64,000 bases of DNA. It comes from Leucobacter tenebrionis (GTDB lineage: Bacteria > Actinomycetota > Actinomycetes > Actinomycetales > Microbacteriaceae). The stretch lies in NCBI RefSeq assembly GCF_019884725.1, contig NZ_CP082322.1, positions 2,108,001-2,172,000 on the forward strand. Direction: 5' to 3'. Within the stretch, counting starts at the first letter, position 1; the number at the start of each line of letters is the position of its first letter. Under the pieces are notes generated by a model, which was not told where the DNA came from, did no database searches, and saw only the letters and a program-made list of their open reading frames with translations. Made by a program: the position numbers and the translations under genes. This document shows positions 35,323-44,439 of the stretch, one piece after another.

Positions 35323-36324
35323 TCAGTAGTCCATCACACGGTAGTAGCGACGCAGATCGAGGGAGTGGTCGCGCACCCGCTCGAGGTGCTTGCTCACGCG
35401 CCCCATGACGGCGTCGAGCACGATCGGGGCGATGAGCGCCCGGTTCTCGGGGCTGAAGCCCTTGAGCTCGTAGTTGCGCGTATCGAACACGTTCACGTCC
35501 TTCGAGATGCGCTTCGCGAAGGCCTCGGCGCGGTCGGTGAGGGGGCGGGTCTCGTCTTCGCCCTGGAAGATGATGACCGACGTATCCTCCTCGAGCAGCT
35601 CGAGCGAGCCGTGGAAGAATTCGGCGGAGTTGACGCGGGTGGTGCGCAACCACTGCATCTCTTCGAGGATGCACATCGAGTAGAGGTAGGTGAAGCCCCA
35701 GAGCGGGCCGCCGCCGATGAGGAAGTGGTAGTCGGTGTCCTTGTGCGCCTCCGCGAAGGCGGAGGCCTGCTCCTCCGCGGCCTTCGCCGCGTCGATCACG
35801 GCGTCGGGCAGAGCCGTCAGCTCGTCCGCGAGCGACTCGTATCCCGGGAACTCGCCGCGCACGTTCATGATGCGGCCGACGAGCAGCAGCAGCTGCGGGT
35901 CGAAGGGCCACGTCTTGGGAGCCGAACTGAGGGTGTGGTCGACCTTCTGCGCGATGGGCGACTCGGGTACGCCGGTGAAGGAGACGGTGGTGGCGCCCTG
36001 CGACTTCACGTAGTCGATGGCGAGCAGCACGTCCTCGGTGGTGCCCGAGACGGACATGAACACGGCGAGCGTGTTCTCGCCGAGCCAGGCGTCGCCCGAC
36101 TCGATGAGCTCGCGCGAGATGACCGCGCGAATGGGGAGCTTCGAGAAGCGCCTGGCGAGATACTCGTAGGGCCACGCCTGCGCGTAGGTGCCGCCCGAGC
36201 CCACGAGCAGCACATTGTCGATTCCGCGCTCGAGCAACTGGTCGACCAGCTGCTCGATTTGCGGGCGCAGTGCGACTGCGCTGGAGAGTTGTTCGCGAAT
36301 CTGGGCTTCGTTGAAACCGAGCAT
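35323..36324 (-). CDS. SIS-domain deglycase, FrlB-like (set 2)
   Basis: A 333-residue double-SIS protein (LVGSGGTYAQ, SVSGTTED, EFFHGSLELLEEDTS). It shares the whole layout and the FFHG-LELLEEDTS block with the deglycase at 30997-32010, but the N-terminal half differs strongly, so the two are not recent duplicates and should differ in substrate. It is first in the operon with kinase set 2 and LacI. Its promoter holds one of the two identical operators. Confidence 0.87.
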   Translation of the reverse strand: MLGFNEAQIREQLSSAVALRPQIEQLVDQLLERGIDNVLLVGSGGTYAQAWPYEYLARRFSKLPIRAVISRELIESGDAWLGENTLAVFMSVSGTTEDVLLAIDYVKSQGATTVSFTGVPESPIAQKVDHTLSSAPKTWPFDPQLLLLVGRIMNVRGEFPGYESLADELTALPDAVIDAAKAAEEQASAFAEAHKDTDYHFLIGGGPLWGFTYLYSMCILEEMQWLRTTRVNSAEFFHGSLELLEEDTSVIIFQGEDETRPLTDRAEAFAKRISKDVNVFDTRNYELKGFSPENRALIAPIVLDAVMGRVSKHLERVRDHSLDLRRYYRVMDY

Positions 36325-36358
36325 CGTTGATCCTTTCGTGCCGAGACCCTGCCCGATC

Positions 36359-36410
36359 TGGTACCGGTATCAGGTTCGAACATCGTGGCATAGCCCGCGG
36401 TGCGCGTCAA
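36359..36410 (-). promoter_or_regulatory. Promoter and LacI-type operator of deglycase set 2
   Basis: On the minus strand: TTGACG (36405-36410), 17 bp, CACGAT (36382-36387). The operator GGTACCGGTATC with flanks (TGGTACCGGTATCAG on the plus strand, 36359-36373) starts about two bases after the predicted transcription start. A repressor there would block the promoter. Confidence 0.75.
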
Positions 36411-36515
36411 CACCTCTCCGGCGGGAGGGGCGGATCGGCGAGGCCGTGACAGCAATGATGTGCGGTAAAAAGCGGCCATTTCGGTCAACCGAGGGGTGAT
36501 ATTCCAGATTGCCGC

Positions 36516-36588
36516 TTGCGCAGCGCGCCCGCATGGGTGACAATTCAATGCAAGTCGGTGGTACCGGTATCAGATCCGCGATACCGGG
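36516..36588 (+). promoter_or_regulatory. Promoter and LacI-type operator of the fructosamine ABC importer
   Basis: TTGCGC (36516-36521), 17 bp, GACAAT (36539-36544). The identical TGGTACCGGTATCAG lies at 36559-36573, just after the expected start, and a half-site GATACCGG follows at about 36579. It is exactly 200 bp from the copy before deglycase set 2. The core TACCGGTA with central CpG is typical for LacI-family sites. Confidence 0.78.
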
Positions 36589-36667
36589 CCGCCCGCTCGA
36601 CGCCGTATTCCACGACCGGTCGCCCGGCCGGGCTGAAGCGGCGCTCTCAACGAGGAGGGGCATACAC

Positions 36668-37984
36668 ATGCAACGGAAGAAGACCACTCTGGCGGTAATG
36701 GCGGTCGGAGCCGCACTCATGCTGAGCGCGTGCGCAGGCGGGGGCAACGGCGGCGCGGAGGCCGACGTGACCGCGGAACCCGAGTTCTCCGGCAAGCTCA
36801 GCATTCTCACGAAGTTCGCCGGTGAACCGCTCGGCCCCTACTTCGAGGACCTCGCTGCGGCCTATCAGGAAGAGCACCCCGACGTCGAATTCGAACTGAT
36901 CCAAGAGACGGACCAGTCGGTCAAGGATAAGACGAAGACTCTGACGGCGTCGGGTGCGCTCCCCGACATCTACTTCACCTGGACCGGCACCTGGGCTCAG
37001 AACTTCGTCGACGGAGGTCTGGCCGCCGACCTCAGCGAAGTCATCGCGCCGGGCACCGAGTGGGGCGATACCTTCGGCGAAGCCTCGCTCGACGCATTCA
37101 AGTACGACGGCAAGTATTACGGCATCCCGCTCTACAACAACGGCAAGTTCATGGGCTACAACAAAGACGCCTTCGCCGCGGCCGGCATCGAGGTGCCCAC
37201 AACCTTCGAGGGGCTCATCGACAGCTGCGGCCCGCTGCGCGACGCCGGTTACGAGCCCATCGCCTTCGGCAACAAGGACGGCTGGCCGGGCCTGCACTAC
37301 CTGCAGCAGCTGTTCGCCTACAACGTGCCGAGCGACACCCTCAACGCCGACTTCGATCCCGAGACCGCCAAGTGGGACGACCCGGGGTACGTGAAGTCGC
37401 TCGAGGAGTTCGAGCAGCTCGTGACCGAGTGCACCGACTCCGGCAAGGGCACCAACGGCGTGCTCTACACGACCGCGCAGGAGGCGCTCGCCGGCGGCCG
37501 CGCGGCGATGTACTACCAGGAGATCCTCGAGTTCGACCAGCTCACCTCGGGCGACACCCTCACGCCCGAGAACTTCGGCATCTTCAAGCTGCCGGTGCCC
37601 GAGGGGGCGAAGGGCGATCCCGACGCGATCGAGGGCTCGCCCGAGGGATACCTCATCAACAACAAGTCGCCCCGCGCCGCGCTCGCCGTGGACTTCATGA
37701 AGTTCGTCACGAATCCCGAGAACGCGAAGACGCTCTCCTCGCCGCCCTACGGCCAGCCGAGCACCGTGATCGACGCCGTCACCGAGGAGACCTCGAGCGC
37801 CGCCGTCTACGACGGCATCACTCAGGTCAACGAGGCGTCCCAGATCGTGGTCTGGCTCGACACCGTGACGGTTCCCGAGGTAGCCGACGCCTGGCTCGCG
37901 GGCGGCGAGGCGCTGATCAGCGGCGACTCCTCGCCCGAGCAGATCCTCGAGAGCGTCCAGAAGGCGAACGAGATGGCCCGCTGA
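36668..37984 (+). CDS. Sugar ABC transporter substrate-binding lipoprotein (FrlO/CUT1 type)
   Basis: A 438-residue extracellular solute-binding protein family 1 member. The signal peptide ends in lipobox LSAC with Cys22 as the lipid anchor. The mature domain starts after a Gly/Ala/Glu-rich linker. DIYFTWTGTWAQNFVDGG and YGIPLYNNGKFMGYNKDAF are typical ligand-domain stretches. The start at 36668 has GAGGAGGGG before it. First gene of the importer operon; the ligand is probably an Amadori product, from context. Confidence 0.92.
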   Translation: MQRKKTTLAVMAVGAALMLSACAGGGNGGAEADVTAEPEFSGKLSILTKFAGEPLGPYFEDLAAAYQEEHPDVEFELIQETDQSVKDKTKTLTASGALPDIYFTWTGTWAQNFVDGGLAADLSEVIAPGTEWGDTFGEASLDAFKYDGKYYGIPLYNNGKFMGYNKDAFAAAGIEVPTTFEGLIDSCGPLRDAGYEPIAFGNKDGWPGLHYLQQLFAYNVPSDTLNADFDPETAKWDDPGYVKSLEEFEQLVTECTDSGKGTNGVLYTTAQEALAGGRAAMYYQEILEFDQLTSGDTLTPENFGIFKLPVPEGAKGDPDAIEGSPEGYLINNKSPRAALAVDFMKFVTNPENAKTLSSPPYGQPSTVIDAVTEETSSAAVYDGITQVNEASQIVVWLDTVTVPEVADAWLAGGEALISGDSSPEQILESVQKANEMAR

Positions 37985-38065
37985 CCCGTCGCGCTGCGGG
38001 GCCGGAACGCGAAGTCCGCGCCACGGCCCCGCAGCGCACGTCGACGCAGTACCGAGGGAAGCAAC

Positions 38066-38953
38066 ATGCACTCACGCCTCACCAGCGCCAGGGGTCTCCT
38101 CTGGCTCGCCCCGGCGATCCTGATCCTGATCGGATTCGTCTACGTTCCGCTGATCCAGAACTTCGGCTTCGCCGCCTCCGAGTGGGATATCTACTCGGGC
38201 ACGAACGAGTTCGTCGGCGCGAAGAACTTCGAGCGCCTGCTCGACGATCCGGTCTTCTGGCGATCGCTCGGCAACAACCTGCTCTACGCGCTCGTGTCGA
38301 TCGTGTTCCAGGTCGGTGCGGCGCTCGTGATCGCGGCCCTCGTCGAGAGCGTGCGCAGCAGGCGCACCCGCAACGCGCTGCGCACCATCTACTTCATCCC
38401 GTCGGCCATCTCGATCACCGTTTCCGGCCTGCTGTTCTACTTCATCTACGAGCCGAACATCGGCATGCTCAACAGCTTCCTCGACTCCATCGGCCTGCAC
38501 GCCCTCGCGCAGCCCTGGCTCGGTCAGGAGAGCACGGCGATGATGGGCATCATCGCGATGAGCCAGTGGCAGGGCTTCGGGTACTCGGCGCTGCTCTTCA
38601 CGGTGGCGATCCAGCGCATCCCCTCCGAGCTCTACGAAGCGGCGCAGCTCGACGGCATCGGCGGCGTGCGGCGCTTCTTCACCATCACGGTGCCGCTGGT
38701 GCGCGAGATGTCGGGTCTGATGATGATCGTGACCATCTCGGGTGCGTTCCAGGTCTTCAACGAGGTCATGGTGATGACCACGGGAGGCCCCAACAACTCC
38801 ACGCAGGTGCTCGGCACCTGGCTGTACCGCAACGGCTTCGTGCGCAATGACTTCGGCTACGCGGCGGCGATCGCCGTGGTCATCTTCGTGCTGTCGCTCG
38901 CGATCGGCCTGCTGCAGCTGTGGTACACGAGGAAGCGGAGGGTCGAGGTATGA
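38066..38953 (+). CDS. Sugar ABC transporter permease 1 (MalF/FrlN type)
   Basis: A 295-residue permease with six membrane segments and the EAA loop (YEAAQLDGIGGVRRFFTITVPL, given here in its key part as EAAQLDGIG), which docks on the ATPase. It follows the binding protein by 81 bases and overlaps the next permease by 4 bp (ATGA). Confidence 0.93.
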   Translation: MHSRLTSARGLLWLAPAILILIGFVYVPLIQNFGFAASEWDIYSGTNEFVGAKNFERLLDDPVFWRSLGNNLLYALVSIVFQVGAALVIAALVESVRSRRTRNALRTIYFIPSAISITVSGLLFYFIYEPNIGMLNSFLDSIGLHALAQPWLGQESTAMMGIIAMSQWQGFGYSALLFTVAIQRIPSELYEAAQLDGIGGVRRFFTITVPLVREMSGLMMIVTISGAFQVFNEVMVMTTGGPNNSTQVLGTWLYRNGFVRNDFGYAAAIAVVIFVLSLAIGLLQLWYTRKRRVEV

Positions 38954-39834
38954 GTACTGAAACCGCAGTGCTGCTGGCGGTGCCGCCCGGGCGGTCGCGC
39001 ATCGGCAAGCTGGGATTCTTGGGGATCATCGGGCGGATCCTCGTCTGGTCGTTGCTCATCGGGCTCGTCGTGATCGTGCTCTACCCGCTGCTCTGGATGG
39101 TGTTCAACGGTTTCAAGACGAACACCGAGCTGTTCGGCAACCCGTTCGCCATGCCGCAGCAGTGGAGCTGGGAGAACTACGTCAAGGCGTGGAACCGGGG
39201 CGTGAGCAACTACCTGATGACGAGCGTGCTGGTTACGATCACCTCGACCATCACCACTGTGTTCGTGAGCGCGTGGGCGGCGTACGGTCTCACCCGCGTG
39301 CGCATCCCCTTCAACGGCGTGTGGACGGGGATCATCCTCGGCGGCCTCATGCTCGCCCCGACCGTCGCGCTCGTGCCGCTGGTGAAGATGTTCCAGGCGA
39401 TGGGGCTCTACAACACGTTCTGGGCGCTCATGATCCTCTACACCGCGTTCAGGATCCCCTTCACCACCTTCCTCATCCGCTCGTACATGGTCGACCTGCC
39501 GAGCGAGGTCGACGAGGCCGCGCAGATCGACGGTGCGAGCCGGTGGACGACGTTCTGGCGGATCATCCTGCCCATGTGCCGGCCGATCCTCGTCTCCACG
39601 GTGCTGCTGCACGTGCTGTTCGCGTGGAACGAGTACCTCTTCGCGATGGTCTTCACGAGCGGGACCGGGGTGCAGCCGCTGCCGGTCGGCCTCACGAGCC
39701 TGATGAGCAAGCACGGCACGGACTATCCGGTGGTGTTCGCCGGCATGGTCATCGCGGCGGTGCCCGTGATCGTGCTGTTCCTGGCCTGCCAGCGGTACTT
39801 CGTCAAGGGCCTCGCCGACGGCGTGGGCAAGTAG
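38950..39834 (+). CDS. Sugar ABC transporter permease 2 (MalG/FrlM type)
   Basis: A 294-residue permease with six membrane segments and EAA loop (DEAAQIDGASRWTTFWRI). The ATG at 38950 overlaps the previous stop. The operon has no ATPase, so the MsmX-like protein at 28968 is the natural partner. Confidence 0.93.
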   Translation: MSTETAVLLAVPPGRSRIGKLGFLGIIGRILVWSLLIGLVVIVLYPLLWMVFNGFKTNTELFGNPFAMPQQWSWENYVKAWNRGVSNYLMTSVLVTITSTITTVFVSAWAAYGLTRVRIPFNGVWTGIILGGLMLAPTVALVPLVKMFQAMGLYNTFWALMILYTAFRIPFTTFLIRSYMVDLPSEVDEAAQIDGASRWTTFWRIILPMCRPILVSTVLLHVLFAWNEYLFAMVFTSGTGVQPLPVGLTSLMSKHGTDYPVVFAGMVIAAVPVIVLFLACQRYFVKGLADGVGK

Positions 39835-39874
39835 GGGGGGCGGGCGCGCCCTGCCCTGCCCCGCCCCGCTGCCT

Positions 39875-39951
39875 CGAAACCGACTGTTTCAGCGAGACCG
39901 ACTGGTCCAGGGGCTCTGAAACAGTCGGTCCCGCTGAAACAGTCGGGTTCG
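39875..39951. repeat. Four-half-site palindrome inside the importer operon
   Basis: Outer arms 39875-39894 and 39932-39951 (19 of 20 bases, arm with CGACTGTTTCAGCG) and inner arms GACCGACT / AGTCGGTC (39896-39903 with 39923-39930). The half-site CTGAAACAGTCGG thus appears four times, two forward and two reversed, one of them decayed. It lies in the 166-bp gap before the FrlC-like gene. Confidence 0.72.
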
Positions 39952-40000
39952 GCGTGGATCCCGATCCCCGACCTCCTCTACCGCTTCGAAAGGAACCACC

Positions 40001-40837
40001 GTGGCGCTCTCACTCGCGCAGATCAGCGGATCCAACTTCTCCTACCAGCACCGGCCGCTCGCCGAGTGCTTCGACGACCTCGCCGAGTTCGGCCGCACGG
40101 GCGTGGAGCTGTGGGGGATCGCCCCGCAGCTCCACGTGCCGTGGCTGAGCGACGCCGAGGCGCGGGCGGTGCGGAGGGAGGCCGCGGCGCGCGACCTCGA
40201 GATCGTCTGCTTCACGCCCGAGCAGGTGATGTACCCCGTGAACATCGCCTCGCCCGACAGTCGCCTGCGCGCCGAGAGCATCGCGATGTTCCGGCGGGCT
40301 GCGGAGCTTGCGGTGGAGTTCGGGGCCCCGAAGCTCTTCCTCACGCCGGGCCGCGGGTTCGAGAGCGAGCCCGAGGAAGTGGCCTGGCGGCGATCGATCG
40401 ACGCGCTGGGCGAGATCGCGGGGTACGCGGATCGGCTGGGCCTCGAGTGCCTGCTCGAGCCGCTGCAGCGGGTGGAGTCGAACCTCGTCAACGCGGCCGC
40501 CGACGCGGCGCGCGCGCTCGACGAGGTCGGTGCGCCGAACCTCGGCGTGGCGCTCGACACGGTCGCCATGGCGGTGGCGGGCGACGACGTCGACGGCTAC
40601 TTCGAGCTGCTCGGCGAGCGCGTGCGCCACGTGCACCTCATCGACGGCGCCCCCGCTGGGCACCTCGCCTGGGGCGACGGGGAGCTGCCGCTCGAGACGA
40701 TCCTGTCGGCGCTGGCGCGGCACGGGTACGAGGGGTGGATGACGGTCGAGCTGTTCGGCGACGGATCCTACGCGTTCGATCCCCGGCCGGTGCTCGAGCG
40801 CTCGCTCGGAGCGGTCGAGCGGGCGCTGCCGGCCTGA
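40001..40837 (+). CDS. Sugar-phosphate isomerase/epimerase-like TIM barrel (FrlC-like)
   Basis: A 278-residue AP-endonuclease-2-type TIM barrel. Metal ligands can be placed at Glu in LLEPLQR, Asp in VALDTVAMA, His in HVHLIDG and Glu in MTVELFGDGSY. E. coli FrlC, of this family, interconverts psicoselysine and fructoselysine; SNFSYQHRPLAECFDDLAE and the C-terminal end fit FrlC-like proteins. GTG start at 40001 after AAAGGAACCACC. Last gene of the importer operon. Confidence 0.85.
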   Translation: MALSLAQISGSNFSYQHRPLAECFDDLAEFGRTGVELWGIAPQLHVPWLSDAEARAVRREAAARDLEIVCFTPEQVMYPVNIASPDSRLRAESIAMFRRAAELAVEFGAPKLFLTPGRGFESEPEEVAWRRSIDALGEIAGYADRLGLECLLEPLQRVESNLVNAAADAARALDEVGAPNLGVALDTVAMAVAGDDVDGYFELLGERVRHVHLIDGAPAGHLAWGDGELPLETILSALARHGYEGWMTVELFGDGSYAFDPRPVLERSLGAVERALPA

Positions 40838-40854
40838 GGCCGCGCGGGTGCCGC

Positions 40855-41005
40855 GTCCGGTGCCTGGCGCTGCCGCTCTTCGCCGCGCCCGCGCTCCTTG
40901 CCCCAGCGCCCCGCGCCCGCGCGCTCGGCCCCGCGCCGCGCCCGCGCTCCTCGCCCGGGCGCCCGCCGCCCGCGCGCCCGCCCGCTCGGCTGCCCAGCCC
41001 GCCGC
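40855..41005 (+). other. C-rich low-complexity tract after the FrlC-like gene
   Basis: About 150 bases made almost only of GCGCCC-like units on the plus strand, with C far exceeding G runs. It is noncoding. As the 3' end of the importer transcript it would be C-rich, as expected of a Rho loading site, and a long palindrome follows. Confidence 0.5.
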
Positions 41006-41009
41006 CGAG

Positions 41010-41058
41010 ATGACGCGTGTGGCCCCTCCCCACGGCGGGGAGGGGCCACACGCGTCAT
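41010..41058. terminator. Perfect 22-bp palindrome between convergent genes, family shared with 55419-55474
   Basis: Arms 41010-41031 and 41037-41058, loop ACGGC. The arm begins ATGACGCGTGTGGCCCC; the palindrome at 55419 begins almost the same (one T/C change in the shared part). It separates the FrlC-like gene from PEBP copy 2. Confidence 0.8.
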
Positions 41059-41079
41059 ATCGACGAGGCGCTCGTCGGA

Positions 41080-41610
41080 TCAGTGCCCGAAGGTGCCCGT
41101 GAGCCGGGCCCGGCCCAGTGTGTGGCCGAACATCTGGAATCCGAGGAACGCGGGCGACGCGAGGTCATCGAGTTCGAGCTTCTCGACGTCGAGGGCGTGC
41201 ACGACGAACATGTAGCGGTGGTCGCCGTGCCCGGGAGGCGGGGCGGCGCCGACGAACCCGCGCACGCCGCCGTCGTTGCGCAGCAGCGACGCGGCCTCGG
41301 GGAGCCCGGAGCGATCATCGACGGTGATCGCGCCCTCTGGGAGCTCCGTGACGGAGAGCGGGATGTTGTAGGCGGCCAGGTGCCAGAAGCCGCTGGCCGT
41401 AGGGGCGTCGGGATCGAAGCAGGTCAGTGCGAAGCTCTTGGTGCCCTCGGGGAACCCCGACCAGCTCAGCTGGGGCGAGGCGTCTCCGCCGCCCGTGCCC
41501 ACCATGCCCGACACCTGGGGCAGAGGCAGGTGCTCCCCATCGGCGAAGCTGGTGGAGTCGAGCGCGAACGAGGGCACTTCGGGGAGTGCCGCATAGGGAT
41601 CGTATGTCAC
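41080..41610 (-). CDS. PEBP-family protein (YbhB/YbcL), copy 2
   Basis: A 176-residue protein with [31 protein letters not shown] and [10 protein letters not shown]. It is close to copy 1 at 28258-28815 over the whole length. I place the start at GTG (41608-41610) after AAAGGAACACC; it gives [11 protein letters not shown], similar to IDPYAGMRE in copy 1. Function unknown in bacteria. Confidence 0.88.
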   Translation of the reverse strand: MTYDPYAALPEVPSFALDSTSFADGEHLPLPQVSGMVGTGGGDASPQLSWSGFPEGTKSFALTCFDPDAPTASGFWHLAAYNIPLSVTELPEGAITVDDRSGLPEAASLLRNDGGVRGFVGAAPPPGHGDHRYMFVVHALDVEKLELDDLASPAFLGFQMFGHTLGRARLTGTFGH

Positions 41611-41648
41611 GGTGTTCCTTTCTGTGGTGGTGTGCGAGGGATCGGCTC

Positions 41649-42344
41649 TCAGGCCGCCCACCCGCCGTCGACCGTCACTACCGAGCCTGTCATATACGAA
41701 CTGGCGTCGCTCAGCAGGAACGAGGCGACGGAGGCGATCTCCTCCGACGTGCCGGGGCGGCCGGCGGGGATCTCGGTTCTCATGCGGGCCGCGTGGGCGT
41801 CGTCGGCCCATCCGGCTTCCGTCATGGGGGTGAGGATCGAGCCCGGAGCGATTGCGTTCACGCGCACGCCCGCCGAGGCCAGCTCGCGCGCGGCGGAGCG
41901 CGTGAGCACGTTGATGGCGGCCTTGGAGGCGTTGTAGGCGAGCTGATGCTCGGGGAGGCGCTCGACCACGGCCGAGGAGAGGGTCACGACCGAGAGCGGC
42001 GCGGGCTCGCCGCCCGGCTGCTGCGGTCGGCGGGCGGCCCAGCGCAGCGCGAGGAAGGTGCCGGTGGCATTCGTGTCGAGCACGCGCCGGAACGATTCCA
42101 CGTCGGTGTCGACGAGCGGACTGCGCTCGCGGATGCCCGCGGCGTGCACCAGACCGGTGACCCCGTCGTGGGCGAGGCCCTCCCAGGCGGTCTCATCGGT
42201 GACGTCGAACGGGAGCACCCCCGGCGCTGCGCTGCGGCTCAGGCGGATCACGCGGGCCCCCTCGGAGGCGAGGCGATCCGCGATCGCGAGGCCGATCCCC
42301 GATCCGGCGCCGGTGACGATGACGGTCTGCGGTGCGTCAGGCAT
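41649..42344 (-). CDS. Short-chain dehydrogenase/reductase (SDR)
   Basis: A 231-residue classical SDR: cofactor motif TGAGSGIG (residues 11-18), catalytic Ser in TLSSAVVE, and YNASK with Tyr and Lys. Ends in [11 protein letters not shown] as usual. It is 8 bp overlapped with the upstream symporter gene, so it probably oxidises or reduces the imported compound. Substrate unknown. Confidence 0.9.
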   Translation of the reverse strand: MPDAPQTVIVTGAGSGIGLAIADRLASEGARVIRLSRSAAPGVLPFDVTDETAWEGLAHDGVTGLVHAAGIRERSPLVDTDVESFRRVLDTNATGTFLALRWAARRPQQPGGEPAPLSVVTLSSAVVERLPEHQLAYNASKAAINVLTRSAARELASAGVRVNAIAPGSILTPMTEAGWADDAHAARMRTEIPAGRPGTSEEIASVASFLLSDASSYMTGSVVTVDGGWAA

Positions 42345-43764
42345 GCTGGGTCTCCTGCTCCGGGAGAACGGCCCGGCGCGTCGAGGTCTCGCGGGCGGCG
42401 ACGGCGACGATCGCGTAGATCACCAGGGAGACGGCGACAGCGAGCACGATGGGTGGCAGGCCGGGGACGGTCACGAGGCCCGTGAGGCCCAGGAGCCCGG
42501 TCAGAGCGCCGCCGACCATCGAGGTGAGAGAGGCCCAGCGCCCTCCGAAGCGGGTGAAGAGCCCGAAGATGAAAGAGACGAACACGCCGGAGCCGTACAT
42601 CGTGAAGGCCATGGTGAGCACCTGGATGATGCCGGGCACGAGCAGCGAGAACCCGAGGGCGAGCAGGCCGAGCGCTACGGTGAGGATGCGGGACCAGCGC
42701 AGCTGCCGCTTCGGGTCGTCGCGCACGCTCTTGATACGGAGCAGGAAGTCGTTGGAGATGTTGCTGACCGCCGCGAGGAGCAGTGCGTCGGCGGTCGAGA
42801 CCACGGCCGAGATGATCGCGGCGACCAGGATGCCGGCTGCCCACACGGGCAGCACGTTGCTGATGAGGGCCGGCATCACCCCGACGGTGGGATCGAGATC
42901 GGGGAAGAGCACGCGCGCGGCCATGCCGGCGAGGGCCGGCACGACGGCGAAGAGCGCCGTGAGCGCCCCCGCGATGCCGGCGCCCGCAGCCGCGGACCGG
43001 ACCGACTTCGCCGAGAAGACCCGCTGCATCACGTCCTGTCCGACGAGCTTGTGGACGACGACGGGGAGCGCGGCTCCGAGGAAGAACGACCAGCCCTGGT
43101 TCAGCGGGTTGAAGGGTTGCGCGACACCCGCGGTCGCGAAGGTCTCAGCGATCGTCGTGAAGCCGCCCGCCGAGCCGATGGCGATGACCGTCACGATGAC
43201 GAGCCCCGCCACGATGACGACGAACTGGATCGCGTCGGTGATGGCGACGCCCCACATGCCCGAGAGGACGGTGAAGGCGATGATCAGCACAATGCCCACG
43301 ATCGCACCCCAGGTGTGGGTGAGGCCGAGCGCGGTGAGCGACGAGGCGGCGGCTCCGACCTGCCCGGCGAGGATGCCGGTGAGCGCCAGGATCGAGAGGG
43401 CGGAGGCGAGCAGGCGGACCGGGCGGCTCGTGAATCGGTGCTCGAGGAACTCGGGAACGGTGACGAAGGATCCTGCTCGAACCCGCTTCGCCACGAAGAG
43501 CGCGAGGAATACGAGGCCGACGAAGATGCCGACGGCGAACGATATGGCCGCGAAGCCCACGGAGTAGGCGTCCTGGCTGGTGCCGAGCACGAAGGCGCCG
43601 CCGAAGTTCGTGGCGAGGAGCATGATCGCGATGAGGCCCGCGCCCATCTTGCGGCCGGCGAGCAGATAGTCGGTGTCGTCCTTGACCCGCTTCCGAAGCC
43701 AGGCCGCGATGAGGAACATCACCACCAGGTAGGCGATGATCATCAGGGTGATGCCGAGATTCAT
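42337..43764 (-). CDS. Sodium:solute symporter (SSS family)
   Basis: A 475-residue protein with about 13 membrane segments. The first helix is followed by DDTDYLLAGRKMGAG and then ATNFGGAFVLGTSQDAY, the family's substrate region. It imports an organic solute with sodium. ATG at 43764 after TTAGGAGACAGC. Divergent from an Lrp-type regulator; the SDR is translated together with it. Confidence 0.9.
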   Translation of the reverse strand: MNLGITLMIIAYLVVMFLIAAWLRKRVKDDTDYLLAGRKMGAGLIAIMLLATNFGGAFVLGTSQDAYSVGFAAISFAVGIFVGLVFLALFVAKRVRAGSFVTVPEFLEHRFTSRPVRLLASALSILALTGILAGQVGAAASSLTALGLTHTWGAIVGIVLIIAFTVLSGMWGVAITDAIQFVVIVAGLVIVTVIAIGSAGGFTTIAETFATAGVAQPFNPLNQGWSFFLGAALPVVVHKLVGQDVMQRVFSAKSVRSAAAGAGIAGALTALFAVVPALAGMAARVLFPDLDPTVGVMPALISNVLPVWAAGILVAAIISAVVSTADALLLAAVSNISNDFLLRIKSVRDDPKRQLRWSRILTVALGLLALGFSLLVPGIIQVLTMAFTMYGSGVFVSFIFGLFTRFGGRWASLTSMVGGALTGLLGLTGLVTVPGLPPIVLAVAVSLVIYAIVAVAARETSTRRAVLPEQETQHA

Positions 43765-43785
43765 GCTGTCTCCTAAACGTTCATC

Positions 43786-43803
43786 GAACGCCTCTCTGCG
43801 TTC
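43786..43803. promoter_or_regulatory. Inverted repeat in the symporter leader
   Basis: GAACGC-CTCTCT-GCGTTC, 22 bases upstream of the symporter start, just downstream of a plausible minus-strand promoter (TTGCGT, 17 bp, TAACTT). The nearby Lrp protein may bind here. Confidence 0.45.
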
Positions 43804-43949
43804 AATACGCACACCAAGTTACATATCTGCTTATCAAAACGCAAGCATAAGCGGCTTCTGTTTGAAATTTCGGAAAGCATGAGGCGGCTATGCCATTAGA
43901 ATGTCGGTGTAGGGGATCCGGGTGCGGATCGAAGCAGTTGGGAGCAATC

Positions 43950-44432
43950 GTGGGACGTGAGGCGAGTCAGGTGATCGACGACCTGGACCGGCGGGTGCTC
44001 CGTGCGCTCCGGGACGATCCGCGCGCCACGCTCGGGGAGATGGCCGAGGCCGTCGGCGTCTCGCGCACGACCTTCAAAGCCCGGCTCGATCGGCTCTGGG
44101 ACAGCGGGATCATCATCGGGCATGAGACGCAGCTCGACCTCGCCTCGATGGGGTTCGAAGTGCAGGCCTGGGTGCAGCTCAACGTGCAGCAGGGCGAGAT
44201 CGATCTGATCCGGGACTATCTCGCTCGCATGCCCCAGGTGATCGAGGCGTTCGCCACCACCGGGAGCGCGGACGTGCAGTGCCGCGTCGTCGCGCGCAGC
44301 ACGCAGCACCTGCAGGAGGTGCTGCTCGCCATCTCCGAGTGCCCGGCCGTGACTCGCACCAAGAGCTCGGTGATCCTCTCGAGCCTGGTGAGCCACCGGA
44401 AGGTGCAGGCGCTCGACCTGCTCGACCTCTGA
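43950..44432 (+). CDS. Lrp/AsnC family regulator 1
   Basis: A 160-residue regulator with N-terminal HTH (GEMAEAVGVSRTTFKARLDRL) and C-terminal RAM (AsnC) ligand domain. GTG at 43950 follows GGGAG at good spacing; the longer open frame upstream is Cys/Gly-rich and unlikely. Lrp-type proteins respond to amino acids. It diverges from the symporter-SDR operon and converges with the second AsnC gene, 7 bases away. Confidence 0.9.
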   Translation: MGREASQVIDDLDRRVLRALRDDPRATLGEMAEAVGVSRTTFKARLDRLWDSGIIIGHETQLDLASMGFEVQAWVQLNVQQGEIDLIRDYLARMPQVIEAFATTGSADVQCRVVARSTQHLQEVLLAISECPAVTRTKSSVILSSLVSHRKVQALDLLDL

Positions 44433-44439
44433 AACTCCC

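Noticed and set aside
43890-43949. Longer N-terminus of Lrp regulator 1 (MPLECRCRGSG)
   Set aside because: Lacks a ribosome site and gives a Cys/Gly-rich extension not seen in Lrp proteins; the GTG at 43950 has GGGAG at good spacing.
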